Source: Streptomyces sp. TRM49041 (GTDB lineage Bacteria > Actinomycetota > Actinomycetes > Streptomycetales > Streptomycetaceae). Taken from it: 64,000 bases of DNA. The notes under the pieces were generated by a model that saw only the letters and a program-made list of their open reading frames with translations, was not told where the DNA came from and made no database searches. This document shows, in pieces, positions 1 through 7,987 of this stretch. A program made the position numbers and the translations under genes. The stretch spans positions 83,439 to 147,438 of the forward strand of contig NZ_VSRY01000146.1 in the NCBI RefSeq assembly GCF_008271805.1, read 5' to 3'. Within the stretch, counting starts at the first letter, position 1. Every line of letters begins with the position of its first letter.

Positions 1-135
1 CCCGGGTGGGACCTGGTCCTGCAGCCGCGCCGACAGCTCGAAGAATCGGCGTTGCGCCTCGCTGGGCTCCGCCGCCCGGCGGCGTATCCGGTGAAACACC
101 CTGACGTCCTCCCTTGCCTTACCTGCTCGCGTCAT
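1..135 (-). CDS. Hypothetical protein, N-terminal part only (runs off window)
   Basis: An ATG at 135 opens a reading frame that runs leftward off the window, so only the first 45 codons are visible. They begin MTRAGKAREDV and are basic and arginine-rich, with no motif I recognise. An AAGG about 7 nt before the ATG is a plausible ribosome binding site. The gene lies 128 bp downstream of the relaxase on the same strand and could be a further member of the mobilization operon. Function unknown; whether it is a gene at all depends on the sequence beyond the edge. Confidence 0.4.
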   Translation of the reverse strand, partial: MTRAGKAREDVRVFHRIRRRAAEPSEAQRRFFELSARLQDQVPPG

Positions 136-263
136 GATCGTGCCTTATGGCCGGGACGGCCTCAATTCACAAAGTCAACAGTCACCTTCCAGGAGGTCAG
201 GAGCCGTTTCCTCGGCACGCCGCGGCTGGCGCGCCCTCGTCGATCGCCCAGCTCCGCGCCCGT

Positions 264-2006
264 TTACCGGGTCTTGCCGGACGCGCCCTCTCCGCCGCGA
301 CGGCGGTCATGTGCAGAGGGCCGGGATGCCGCCCTGCGCGATGTGGACTGGCCACCTGTCGTGCCGTTCGCAGGCAGTTCCGATGCGTCGGCGGGCAGGT
401 CGGCCATCCGCCGCATCCGCCACACCAGCACATCGCTCACAGAGTCCGCGGTGCCGAGTTCGCGACGCTCGACCGCGCCGGTCAGGAGGGTGGCCGGGTC
501 GTGACCGGCGGCTTCGGCGTCTGCGATCGTCGCGGCCAAGGCGTACCAGCCGGGCTCGGCGAGGATCTGCTCGGCCAGCCCGGGCAGCGCCTCGCGCAGC
601 ACCACCGTCTGCCGCTGGAGCAGGGGCCGATTCAGACGCCGGCCCCGCTGGTAGAGCACACCGAGAGGCTGGGCGGCGGCCTCCTGGTAGGCGGAGCGCA
701 GGTGCTCGGCGGCCTGGCGGGCGGCGGCGGCCTGCTGCGCGTGGCCCTTCCTCGCGTGCCAGTGCACGGCGGCGGTGATCAGGAAGAACAGCATGTCGAT
801 GGCCATCGCGGTGCTCGCGCCGTCCTCACCGCGGCCGAGGGCCGGGCCGCCGTGGACGAGGTCGCGGGCGGCCTGCCGCAGGGCCCGGTCGTGTCCGCGT
901 ACGGCGCGGACGTGGGAGCGCGAGGCCCGTTCGAAGGCCGTTGCGGCGTCGCGCAGTTCGCGGCGGGTGTGGGCGGCGGACGTCTTCGCGAGGGCGTCCA
1001 GGACTTCACCGGCCGCGGCGATGTGGGCGGCGGCGACCGCGTCGTCGCCGTGCTCGATGACGAGCATGGCCTGCCACGCGGCCGATGCCGTCCTGCGGCG
1101 GGCAGCGGCCGGAGTGCCCGGCCCCGTACGGACTGCATCCCCCTGCCGAGGAGCGGGGTTGTTCTGGGTACCGCCGGACCAGCGCTCCCGGATGCGAGGC
1201 AGTGAGAGGTCGGGAGCGAGTCGCGCGCCGGGGTAGAACACCGGCTCGCCGTCCTTGTTCCGGTCGTCGGGCAGGGCCACCTTGTATCCGAGGAGGTCCC
1301 CCGACGGCGCGGCGCGCTTACGGATCAGGAGGCCGGCGCCGGCGAGCCGGTCGAAGAACTCCTCCTCGCTCCTCGCGCCGGCCACGGCACGTCGTACGGT
1401 CTCGCGCAGTTCTTCGCGGGCAGTGCGCTCGCGGCCCTGGCGCTCGGCCTTGTGTCGCTCGGCGCTGGTGGGCAGCTGAGCAGCCGTGCCGTCGCCGGGG
1501 GCGACCTGGTGGAGACCGAGTTCCTTCTCGATGAGCCGGGCCTCGGCCTGGGCACGGGCGCCCGAACGGTAGTCGTCAGGGCGTCGGCCGTCCTCGGTCA
1601 CGAGGGTGGCGACGATGTGGATGTGGTCCTCCGCGTGCCGTACGGCGGCCCAGCGGCAACCGGGCTCTCCGTCGCCGGGGTCGATGCCGGTGGCGGCGAC
1701 GATCCGGCGGGCGACCTCGGCCCACTCTTCGTCCGACAGGGTCCGGTCGCCGGGGGCGGTGCGGACGGAGGTGTGCCACACGTGCTTGGCAGGCCGGGCG
1801 TGCGACGGCAGCGCCTGGACGGGCTGGTCCAGGAGCTGCTGGAGGGCCTTCAGTGTGGCGTTCGGGTCGCGGCCGGGGTCGGGGGCCATGCCGTCGAAGG
1901 AGGCCACGAGGTGGGGGTCAACGTGTTCCTCACGCTTGCCGGGGCCGTAGAGGTAGGCGAGCAGGCCGATGGTCCGCTCGCCGGGCGGGTTGACGCTCGG
2001 GATCAT
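264..2006 (-). CDS. Relaxase / mobilization nuclease
   Basis: Predicted relaxase of 580 aa that would nick one strand at an origin of transfer and pilot it during conjugative mobilization. The N-terminal region has a histidine triad, HAEDHIHIV (H124, H128, H130), typical of the metal-binding motif of MobA/VirD2-type relaxases. The C-terminal half is Ala/Arg-rich and helical, as in accessory regions of such proteins. The ATG at 2006 overlaps the stop of the MobC-like gene by 4 bp (ATGA), which fixes this start and argues for coupled translation. A longer upstream reading would overlap the MobC gene and is unlikely. Family membership is recognised from motif and partner gene; the catalytic Tyr was not assigned. 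Confidence 0.8.
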   Translation of the reverse strand: MIPSVNPPGERTIGLLAYLYGPGKREEHVDPHLVASFDGMAPDPGRDPNATLKALQQLLDQPVQALPSHARPAKHVWHTSVRTAPGDRTLSDEEWAEVARRIVAATGIDPGDGEPGCRWAAVRHAEDHIHIVATLVTEDGRRPDDYRSGARAQAEARLIEKELGLHQVAPGDGTAAQLPTSAERHKAERQGRERTAREELRETVRRAVAGARSEEEFFDRLAGAGLLIRKRAAPSGDLLGYKVALPDDRNKDGEPVFYPGARLAPDLSLPRIRERWSGGTQNNPAPRQGDAVRTGPGTPAAARRRTASAAWQAMLVIEHGDDAVAAAHIAAAGEVLDALAKTSAAHTRRELRDAATAFERASRSHVRAVRGHDRALRQAARDLVHGGPALGRGEDGASTAMAIDMLFFLITAAVHWHARKGHAQQAAAARQAAEHLRSAYQEAAAQPLGVLYQRGRRLNRPLLQRQTVVLREALPGLAEQILAEPGWYALAATIADAEAAGHDPATLLTGAVERRELGTADSVSDVLVWRMRRMADLPADASELPANGTTGGQSTSRRAASRPSAHDRRRGGEGASGKTR

Positions 2007-2626
2007 GCTGCCTGCTGCTGTTCGAGGACCGCGGTCGCGGCGGCGTGCACCGCGTCGGCGGCCCGCCGCACGGCCGCGAGGCTTGCCTCCAGCTGAGGGA
2101 GGGCCGCATCGGCACCGGCGTTGAGGGCCTTCGTCACCTGATTGAGGTTGCTGCCGGCCCAGCCGAGCTTGCGCCGGCTGTCGAACAGGGCAGTCAGAAC
2201 ATCGCGTTCGGTGGCGATCTCGGCATTCGTTCGGTCGAGATCTCGGGCCGCAGCAAGCGCAGCACGGGCGAGGAAGCCGCCGACGGTCAGGTTGCACTGG
2301 GCGGCAGCGGAAACGATCAGGGCAAACTCGGCGTCGTTGAAGCGGGTCGTACGCAGGTGGCGGCGCTTCTTTTCAGGCGGCTGACGAGGACGCTGACGGG
2401 CAGGACGCTCACGAGGTCGACGATTCGGCTTGCGCTCCTCCTCCGGCTTCGATCCGCCCTCGGTCGAAGCCCCCAGGACCTGCGCCCCCCGGTGCAGGTC
2501 CTCTCCCGCCCCTTCAGGGGCGGGCTTGGCGGAAGTACTACTTCCGCCCCAACTTGCTCGCCCCGAGATCAAGTTGAGGTCATGAGCAGGTTCCGGGGTG
2601 TTGCCGTTCTGGATCGGGTTCGTCAT
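2003..2626 (-). CDS. MobC-like relaxosome accessory protein
   Basis: 207 aa. Residues 1-80 are Pro/Arg-rich and probably disordered. A ribbon-helix-helix-like segment follows (HLRTTRFNDAEFALIVSAAA), then a helical MobC-type region containing LGWAGSNLNQVTKALN. MobC proteins bind oriT DNA and help the relaxase open it. The ATG at 2626 lies in a 4-bp overlap with the stop of the preceding small gene, and the gene's own stop overlaps the relaxase ATG, so three genes are translationally chained. Ribbon-helix-helix MobC proteins often also repress their operon, but no operator is assigned here. Confidence 0.78.
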   Translation of the reverse strand: MTNPIQNGNTPEPAHDLNLISGRASWGGSSTSAKPAPEGAGEDLHRGAQVLGASTEGGSKPEEERKPNRRPRERPARQRPRQPPEKKRRHLRTTRFNDAEFALIVSAAAQCNLTVGGFLARAALAAARDLDRTNAEIATERDVLTALFDSRRKLGWAGSNLNQVTKALNAGADAALPQLEASLAAVRRAADAVHAAATAVLEQQQAA

Positions 2627-2859
2627 CGGGATTCGGGCCTCGTTGAGCGGGTGCGGTGCTGGATGGTGGCGGCCAGCTCGACGACGTCGGCCGGCCCGTT
2701 GAGGACGCGGACGGGTTCGTCGGGCTGGAACTGGACGAGCCACTGGCCGGTCGGGGCGAGGACTGCGGCGTGCAGGAGGCGTCGGCGGACCAGGACGTCC
2801 GCCCAGGCGCCGGCCTCGGCGATCGTGGGCTCGGACGAGCGAGGGGGACGCGGTATCAC
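2623..2859 (-). CDS. Small hypothetical protein of the mobilization operon
   Basis: 78 aa. Visible features are a Pro-rich start (MIPRPPRSSEPT), a central segment WLVQFQPDEPVRVLNGPADV and a basic tail. I do not recognise a family. The stop overlaps the MobC ATG by 4 bp, so the gene is likely real and co-translated with mobC and the relaxase. Cytoplasmic by composition; function unknown. Confidence 0.6.
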   Translation of the reverse strand: MIPRPPRSSEPTIAEAGAWADVLVRRRLLHAAVLAPTGQWLVQFQPDEPVRVLNGPADVVELAATIQHRTRSTRPESR

Positions 2860-2947
2860 GGCCTGTCTCCTGGAGCGGGGCGGTGGCCCGGCGAGGGAGC
2901 CGGACCACCTGTTTGCGGGTAGGGCGTTGAGCTGGGGTTTTACCGGT

Positions 2948-3139
2948 TCAGCCGCACTCGGGGCAGCGCGCGACGTGGCTGTTGAGCGCCCGGGCCATCC
3001 GCTGCTTCGTCGATGCAGCCTGCTTAGCGCTGGACTTTGCCGCCGGCCTGCCCTCGTGCCGTTTGGAGTGGGCGATCATGTAGCCGATCTCCCGCTGGTA
3101 CTCCGCACGGACGGTGTTGAACTGGTGGCAGGTCTTCAT
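2948..3139 (-). CDS. Small basic hypothetical protein with C-terminal CPEC
   Basis: 63 aa, lysine/arginine-rich, with Cys and His residues spread as CHQ near the N-terminus and a final CPECG. This could be a small metal- or nucleic-acid-binding protein but is too short to assign. Its ATG (3139) overlaps by 4 bp the stop of the SpdB-like gene, supporting expression as part of the same operon. A gap of 88 bp separates it from the next small gene. Confidence 0.55.
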   Translation of the reverse strand: MKTCHQFNTVRAEYQREIGYMIAHSKRHEGRPAAKSSAKQAASTKQRMARALNSHVARCPECG

Positions 3140-4590
3140 CGGGCGGTGCTCCTTGTCTTCGTGGTGTCGTCGCTCCGCAGCTGCTGGAGGACGAGGCTCA
3201 GCCGGTCGTTCCGGCCGCCCCGGAGGCCCTCGCGCCGCAGGATCTCCCGCAGCTGAACCCGGGTGACGGACTCGTTGCCGTCCCGCGCGAGCAGCTCGGG
3301 GACGTGAGGGCGGACTTGCTGGACGAGCTGGTCCACCGACTGCTCCGGCTCGCGCGGCGGACGCTGCGTTTGTGGGCCTCCAGACCGGCCACTTCGCTTC
3401 CCCTTGCCCTTGGCCTTCGTAGTCGGTTTCCGGCGGAGGGGGACCTTGTGTCCCCGGTCCCCGGTGGGCTCGGTCCCCGACGTGGTGCCCTCCGGTCCCC
3501 GGTCCCCGGTGGGCTCGGTCCCCGACGTGGTGCCCTCCGGTCCCCGGTCCCCAGCGGGCTCGGTCCCCGCGTCCCCGCCCTCGGTCCCCGCGTCCTGTTC
3601 CCTGGTCCCGGGGACCAGTCCCCCCTCCTCACGCGGTCCCCGGTCCCCGATCAGTTCGGCGGGACGGCGGGGACCGGTTGAGGGAACCGCCGCGTTCGGC
3701 GCCTGCGGCGAGGGGACCGTGGCAGCCGTGGCACTGCCATGTGGCGGGGACCAGGGAGACGGAAGCGGGACCGTGGCGAGCGCGAGGGCGTGCCGACGGG
3801 CGGCGAGCTGGTCGAGCAGCTGCGCGCGCTGGAGGGGGTCGGTGCCGACCGATGCCCTGCCGAGGGCCTTCGACAGCCGCCGGGTGAGGCGTCGGCCGCG
3901 CCAGCTCTGCTGCTGCTCGGGCGTGCGCTCCGCGAGGCGGGCGGCGAGGGCGACAGCGCAGGTGGTAGCCCGGTCGCGGGTGATCTGCGCGGCGTCGCGG
4001 TCTCGGGCTGCGATGCCCAGGCGGGACAGCAGGCGTTCGCGCACCTCCCGCCCCAAGGTGGCGATCAACCCTCGGGACGCGGCGCCCGGGGTACGCAGGC
4101 GCAGTTCGATGCCCATGGCGAGGTGCCACAGCATCGCCGCCATGATCGGGCCGACGAAGGCGCGGACGGTGCCGCCCACAGGGCCGCTCTCGGCGAAGGC
4201 GGGGATCACCTGCACTCCGGTGATCACCCAGACCAGCGTGCCGGGCAGGCCGGGTGCCCCCTGGGTGGCCAGATTCTGCCGGGCCATCAGCGCGGTCGCG
4301 AAGAGAGCGAGTTCGGCTGCGGCGAACATGGCGACGCGTTCAGCGGTGCCGGCCATGTCGAGGTAGTCGGCGGCGAAGCGCCAGCTCGTGTCCGCGCTGT
4401 AGGCGGTGCAGCCGAGCGCGGCGAGCGCGGCGACCTTGACCGCCGGGCTGCCGAGACGTTTCTGCGGGCGGGTGTCCCGGCGCCGGATCGCCCAAGCGGT
4501 CAGCATCAGGACGAGGGCGGCGGGCACGCCGATCGCGAGGATGAGAGGCAGGTCCGTAGCGGCACCGAGGGACAGGACGGGGTGGGTCAT
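3136..4590 (-). CDS. SpdB-like multi-pass membrane protein with repeat-bearing tail
   Basis: 484 aa. About five hydrophobic segments lie in the first 180 residues (for example ILAIGVPAALVLMLTAWAI near the N-terminus), the layout of membrane proteins of Streptomyces conjugative plasmids (SpdB/DUF2637-like) thought to aid plasmid spread. A cytoplasmic helical region follows. Next is a low-complexity stretch rich in GDRGPEGTTSGTEPT repeats encoded by a 45-bp tandem repeat, then a Lys/Arg-rich linker and a C-terminal helical module (HVPELLARDGNESVTRVQL) resembling a small winged-helix segment. The ATG at 4590 overlaps the WhiB-like stop by 4 bp, which rules out the much longer upstream reading. 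Confidence 0.65.
   Translation of the reverse strand: MTHPVLSLGAATDLPLILAIGVPAALVLMLTAWAIRRRDTRPQKRLGSPAVKVAALAALGCTAYSADTSWRFAADYLDMAGTAERVAMFAAAELALFATALMARQNLATQGAPGLPGTLVWVITGVQVIPAFAESGPVGGTVRAFVGPIMAAMLWHLAMGIELRLRTPGAASRGLIATLGREVRERLLSRLGIAARDRDAAQITRDRATTCAVALAARLAERTPEQQQSWRGRRLTRRLSKALGRASVGTDPLQRAQLLDQLAARRHALALATVPLPSPWSPPHGSATAATVPSPQAPNAAVPSTGPRRPAELIGDRGPREEGGLVPGTREQDAGTEGGDAGTEPAGDRGPEGTTSGTEPTGDRGPEGTTSGTEPTGDRGHKVPLRRKPTTKAKGKGKRSGRSGGPQTQRPPREPEQSVDQLVQQVRPHVPELLARDGNESVTRVQLREILRREGLRGGRNDRLSLVLQQLRSDDTTKTRSTAR
3451..3585. repeat. 45-bp tandem repeats inside the SpdB-like gene
   Basis: Three head-to-tail 45-bp units begin at 3451, 3496 and 3541. The first two are identical across the unit and the third is diverged after about 10 bp. 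Each encodes 15 residues (GDRGPEGTTSGTEPT), so copy number can change without a frameshift. The repeats are GGTCCCC-rich and look like a slippage-prone linker. Confidence 0.85.
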
Positions 4591-5228
4591 GCTGCCTTTC
4601 CGAGAGGGGCGTGCACCGAGGTCGAGGCCACCGGACGGGTCACCGGCTGCCGTGTACCGGGCTTGGCGGGCGCGGGGCCGCCTGCGGTCGGGGTGGCCTT
4701 CTTCCGCTTCTTCTTTGGCCGGGGCACGCCGTAGGTGCGGTCGCGGTCGAAGACCTTGTTGGCGGCCTGCCGGAGCAGGTCCCGGGCGTGCTTGTGGCTG
4801 ATCTGCAGCGCGGATGCGAGCCGGGCGGGTCGCCAGCCGCGGACGTAGGCGTGGTCGATGACGACCTGGCGCTCGGCCTCGGTCAGGTGCACGTCGCGTC
4901 CGTTGAAGAAGGCGATTACGCGGCTGTAGTCGAGGCGCTGGGGCAGCCCGTCGTGCCAGGGGCGCCGCTCGGCTTCGGTGAGCCCGCCCCAGATGCCCTC
5001 CTTGAGGACGTTCTCCAGGGCATAGTTGAGGCAGTCGCGGCGTACCGGGCACCAGCCGCACAGCTCCTTCGCCTCGGCGATGGCATCGTGGTCCCGGGGG
5101 AGGGGGAAGAACACGGCGTCGGCGTCCTCGGGGTCCATGCCGTGGCACACACCGCGGCTTTGCCAGCTGGTGTCGCCGATGCCGCGCAGGCCGGTGGGTG
5201 GCGCGTCGTGGGTGGTGATGTGGCGCAA
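4587..5228 (-). CDS. WhiB-family protein with C-terminal helix-turn-helix
   Basis: 213 aa from the chosen TTG start. It has the four-cysteine WhiB signature (C28, then C57-x2-C60-x5-C66), expected to hold a [4Fe-4S] cluster, followed by the diagnostic GIWGG turn (residues 78-82). WhiB proteins bind sigma factor and act as redox-responsive regulators. Unlike most, this one continues for about 130 residues with an HTH-like segment (HLTEAERQVVIDHAYVRGWR, about 105-155) and a Lys/Pro-rich tail, so it may bind DNA on its own. Start choice: no Met lies near; the TTG at 5228 has GGAG 5-7 nt upstream and avoids a 142-bp overlap with the preceding gene. An ATG at 5531 is the alternative. Confidence 0.78.
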   Translation of the reverse strand: MRHITTHDAPPTGLRGIGDTSWQSRGVCHGMDPEDADAVFFPLPRDHDAIAEAKELCGWCPVRRDCLNYALENVLKEGIWGGLTEAERRPWHDGLPQRLDYSRVIAFFNGRDVHLTEAERQVVIDHAYVRGWRPARLASALQISHKHARDLLRQAANKVFDRDRTYGVPRPKKKRKKATPTAGGPAPAKPGTRQPVTRPVASTSVHAPLGKAA

Positions 5229-5389
5229 GGGGGTCTCCGATGTGCTGCCGCGTTGGCCGGGCGGGGCCGGCGCTGGGGCGGACGCGGCGTCGGGTGCCGG
5301 CTGCGGCGCAGGGAGGTGCGCCGCAGCCGAGGCGGGACGGTGGTGTGGTGGCGGTGCACCGGATGGGATGCACCGGCCTTGCGCGCCGG

Positions 5390-6106
5390 TCAGGCCATCG
5401 CGGGCTGGCGGACCTGTTCGGTCTGCTGGGGCTGCTGTGCGGCGGCGAGGTCGAGGCGGCCGGGGTGCGGGGTGGCACGCGGGGCAGTTCCGCGGGCTCC
5501 ACCGTCGGGGCCGACCCTTCGGCGACGGCACGGCTCACCGGGCTGGGCCAGGCACCACTCGCAGCGGACGCTCAGGGCGTCCGGCTGCCCCTGGGCGACG
5601 GCGGCCTCGCGCGCGGCTCGGGCTGGCCGGTAGGGCGCGAGGGCGGCTCGGGCGGCGGGCGGTATGCAGGAGCCGATCTCCCGCAGACGCGCCTTCAGCC
5701 TCGGATCGATGCCGTCGCGACCACTGGTGATCGCCCGGGCCTGCGCGGGCTGCGCGATGCCGGCGGCGACGGCGCGGCGGGCGCCGACCAGCTCGGCGGT
5801 CCAAGCGGCCTGGTCGTTCGGGTCGACGGACGGCGTGGGGTCGGAGTGCCTCGCCAGGCGGTCTCGCCGGTAGCTCTCCCAGGGACGGGCCACGTCCGCG
5901 GGCAGGATCTGGTACGGCGAGGTGCGGATGTGTTGGCGGGCGGCGACGCGGGCGTCCCAGCCGTGCGGGGTGGCCATCGGCACGTCGCCGAGCAGCTCGT
6001 GCCACTGGGCGAGCTGGTCGCGGGCCTCGCCCTGGTCGGTGCGGATGGTGCGGGGGTCGAGTCGGCCGATGTAGGCCAGCAGGGCTGCGATTTCGCGACG
6101 GTCCAT
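5390..6106 (-). CDS. Hypothetical protein with C-terminal zinc-binding motif
   Basis: 238 aa. The N-terminal region begins MDRREIAALLAYIGRLDPR and is helical. The C-terminal part carries CEWCLAQPGEPC followed by a PHPGRLD segment, a Cys/His arrangement that recurs in small actinobacterial plasmid and ICE proteins and is predicted to bind zinc. Function unknown. The ATG at 6106 lies 2 bp after the stop of the Rep candidate, so the two are probably co-transcribed and coupled. Confidence 0.6.
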   Translation of the reverse strand: MDRREIAALLAYIGRLDPRTIRTDQGEARDQLAQWHELLGDVPMATPHGWDARVAARQHIRTSPYQILPADVARPWESYRRDRLARHSDPTPSVDPNDQAAWTAELVGARRAVAAGIAQPAQARAITSGRDGIDPRLKARLREIGSCIPPAARAALAPYRPARAAREAAVAQGQPDALSVRCEWCLAQPGEPCRRRRVGPDGGARGTAPRATPHPGRLDLAAAQQPQQTEQVRQPAMA

Positions 6107-6108
6107 GG

Positions 6109-6999
6109 TCAGCCCTCCGTTCCGGTCGGCTCGTCGAGGGCGGCGAGAAGGGCGGCCGTGTGGGCCTCGGCCCGCGTCATGCCACCCGGCGCTGCGGAAG
6201 CTCCGCCGGGCACGGCGTAGAGGCTCGGGCGGCTGGGTGCGTGCTCTCGGGCGATCCAGGAGCGCCAGTCGGCAGCCCAGGCAGCAGCTGGCCGCAGCTT
6301 GAAGTCGGCCCGGTGGGCCCGCCACTTCGCGTCGGCCGCCTGCAGGCCCTGTTCGCCGAGGCGATCGAGGTGTCCCTGCTGTCGGGCCCAGGTGTGGGTG
6401 GCTGGGTCGACCTGCCACTCGGCAGCGGAGATGACGGCAGCACCACTGCTGTACCTCCGGTTCAAATCCGGTTCACTACGGTTCTGTATGCCGGTTTCCG
6501 GTACACCGCTGTGCCGGTTTCCGGTACGCCGAGGTGCCGGTTTCCGTCGGGACCTGCCGGTTTCCGCTACTGCCGGTTTCCGCACCCTGGCGGGGGATCC
6601 CGGCACCTCACGAGGACGGATTCCGTACCGCCGCAGGACCGAGAGCCGCAGTGTCAGGCCCTCCTCCGGATCGTCCGTCGGCGCCTGGTCGCCGTCCTCC
6701 TCCAGCTCCCGCTTGGCTTGGGCCACGGCCTTCGCGGCGAGGGGCAGGCGGTAGACCGTGCTGCGCTGCGGGCCGGTGAGGTCGTCGAGCTGCTCCAGCT
6801 CGTCGGCGTCGACCAGCCGGTCGATGGCTTCGCGCACCGTGGAGACGGAGGCGCGCGTGCGCTTGGCCAGGCTGGACAGCGAGGCCCAGGAGACGCACTG
6901 CTCGTCGGCCACCCGGTCGGCGATCGACAGCAGGACCAGGCGCGCGGTTCCGCGGCTGGCGCTGTGCTCCCACACCCACTCGCGGGCGTCGCTGCTCAT
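6109..6999 (-). CDS. HTH / DnaT-like putative plasmid replication protein
   Basis: 296 aa. Residues 1-90 form a winged-helix region (EWVWEHSASRGTARLVLLSI, then SWASLSSLAKRTRASVSTVR) like the HTH_36 domains of plasmid initiators. A polar linker spans about 100-190. The C-terminal region (WQVDPATHTWARQQGHLDRL...WIAREHA) resembles DnaT-like single-strand-binding replication domains. The linker DNA contains five identical 12-bp direct repeats resembling iterons, which supports a Rep role. The ATG at 6999 starts the polycistron that runs down to the relaxase. The alternative is a transcriptional regulator, since no catalytic motif is present. Confidence 0.55.
   Translation of the reverse strand: MSSDAREWVWEHSASRGTARLVLLSIADRVADEQCVSWASLSSLAKRTRASVSTVREAIDRLVDADELEQLDDLTGPQRSTVYRLPLAAKAVAQAKRELEEDGDQAPTDDPEEGLTLRLSVLRRYGIRPREVPGSPARVRKPAVAETGRSRRKPAPRRTGNRHSGVPETGIQNRSEPDLNRRYSSGAAVISAAEWQVDPATHTWARQQGHLDRLGEQGLQAADAKWRAHRADFKLRPAAAWAADWRSWIAREHAPSRPSLYAVPGGASAAPGGMTRAEAHTAALLAALDEPTGTEG
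6489..6582. repeat. Five iteron-like 12-bp direct repeats within the Rep candidate
   Basis: TGCCGGTTTCCG occurs perfectly five times at 6489-6500, 6512-6523, 6535-6546, 6555-6566 and 6571-6582. Starts are spaced 23, 23, 20 and 16 bp, so the first three copies fall on the same face of the helix (about two turns apart). All point the same way and lie in the linker-coding part of the Rep candidate. This matches the layout of replication origins embedded in rep genes. Direct observation of the repeats is certain; the origin role is inference. Confidence 0.75.
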
Positions 7000-7987
7000 C
7001 GGCCGCTCCCGGTGGCGGGGCGGGGCCGGCGGTTCGCCGAGGCCGGGATGGTGGGCTCCAGCTCGGGGCACAGAGGCGCCGAGTCGGACGTGGCTGCCGC
7101 GAAGGCCAGGCGGAAGGGCCTTTTGCGCAGGGCAGGAGGCATGCGATACTCCTCGTTGCAGTGTTGCCACGCTGATGCGCCCCTCGGAAGGACTCAGCGT
7201 GGTGATGGTGGGCAACCTCCGCCCTTGCCGGGGCGGACATGCCATTTAGCGTTCGGCGTCCGGGAGTTCCGCTCTCGGACGCCGTCGCTGTATGCGGACC
7301 TACAGGCCGATGCTGCTGCTCTCCTTACGTTTGTGGTGCCGGGCAGGGCGCCCGGGGGACGACGAACATACGCACGGACCCGTGTCAAGATCCAGAGTTG
7401 GTCCTTAAACTCTGTACTGGTTGCAGAGAGTGACGGAGAGTCCCGCTCTTGCGCTTGCCCGGAAGTGCCGGCTCATGCCGTGTCCGCCTGAGAGTCGCCG
7501 CTCTCGGGGTTTGGCATCTTCTTGTTCTCCCGCACACGCCGTCCGCCGGGTGATTGAGGGTGCGCTTGCGTGTCGTACGCCTACAGCTCGCGTACGTGCA
7601 TCCCCCACGCCCCCATTTACGCCATGTAAGACCTTTGTAAGATTGGCCGCTTTTGTCCACTTTGCCAGGTATTCGGCACTGGACTGGACGGCTGCGAGCC
7701 ATCAGGCAGCACCCGCGCCTGGGGTTGCTACGCGGGGCCAGGACCGAATCCCCGGTCCAGTCGCCGGCAGCGGCTGGGTACCGAATCCTGCGGCGCGTTG
7801 CGCAGGCGGCGACGGCGACGCAGCATGCATGGGGGGTCCTTCCTGGGGCTGGCACCATGGGGAGCTGGAGTCGGCCAGCAGGTGCGATACGGAAACGTAC
7901 GTCAGTTGCGTGGATGTATCAAGTCTGGGTTACAGTTGCTCTAGAGGACGCCCCCACCGGCCCGATCGTCACCCTGCAGGAGTTCAT
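7000..7987. other. 988-bp non-coding region between Rep candidate and XRE gene
   Basis: No convincing gene lies here; readings on either strand lack family likeness and normal composition. The region must hold the divergent promoters for the minus-strand mobilization operon and the plus-strand XRE gene. It contains a hairpin at 7255-7283, an A/T-richer stretch around 7620-7660 with the short repeat GTAAGA, and a possible promoter for the XRE gene (TTGCGT at 7906 and TACAGT at 7931, with a long 19-nt spacer). It could also contain part of an origin or attachment site, but nothing definite is visible. Confidence 0.5.
7255..7283. promoter_or_regulatory. Inverted repeat / hairpin upstream of the Rep operon
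   Basis: GGCGTCCG (7255-7262) and CGGACGCC (7276-7283) are perfect 8-bp arms around a 13-nt loop. No T-run follows on either strand, so an operator or a structured leader is more likely than a terminator. It lies about 250 bp upstream of the Rep candidate start. Confidence 0.4.

Noticed and set aside
3451..3585. CRISPR-like array
   Set aside because: The units are directly adjacent with no spacers and encode in-frame peptide, so it is a coding tandem repeat.
7385..7858. Minus-strand reading upstream of the XRE gene
   Set aside because: Cys/Arg-rich composition, no family likeness, and it covers the expected promoter region.
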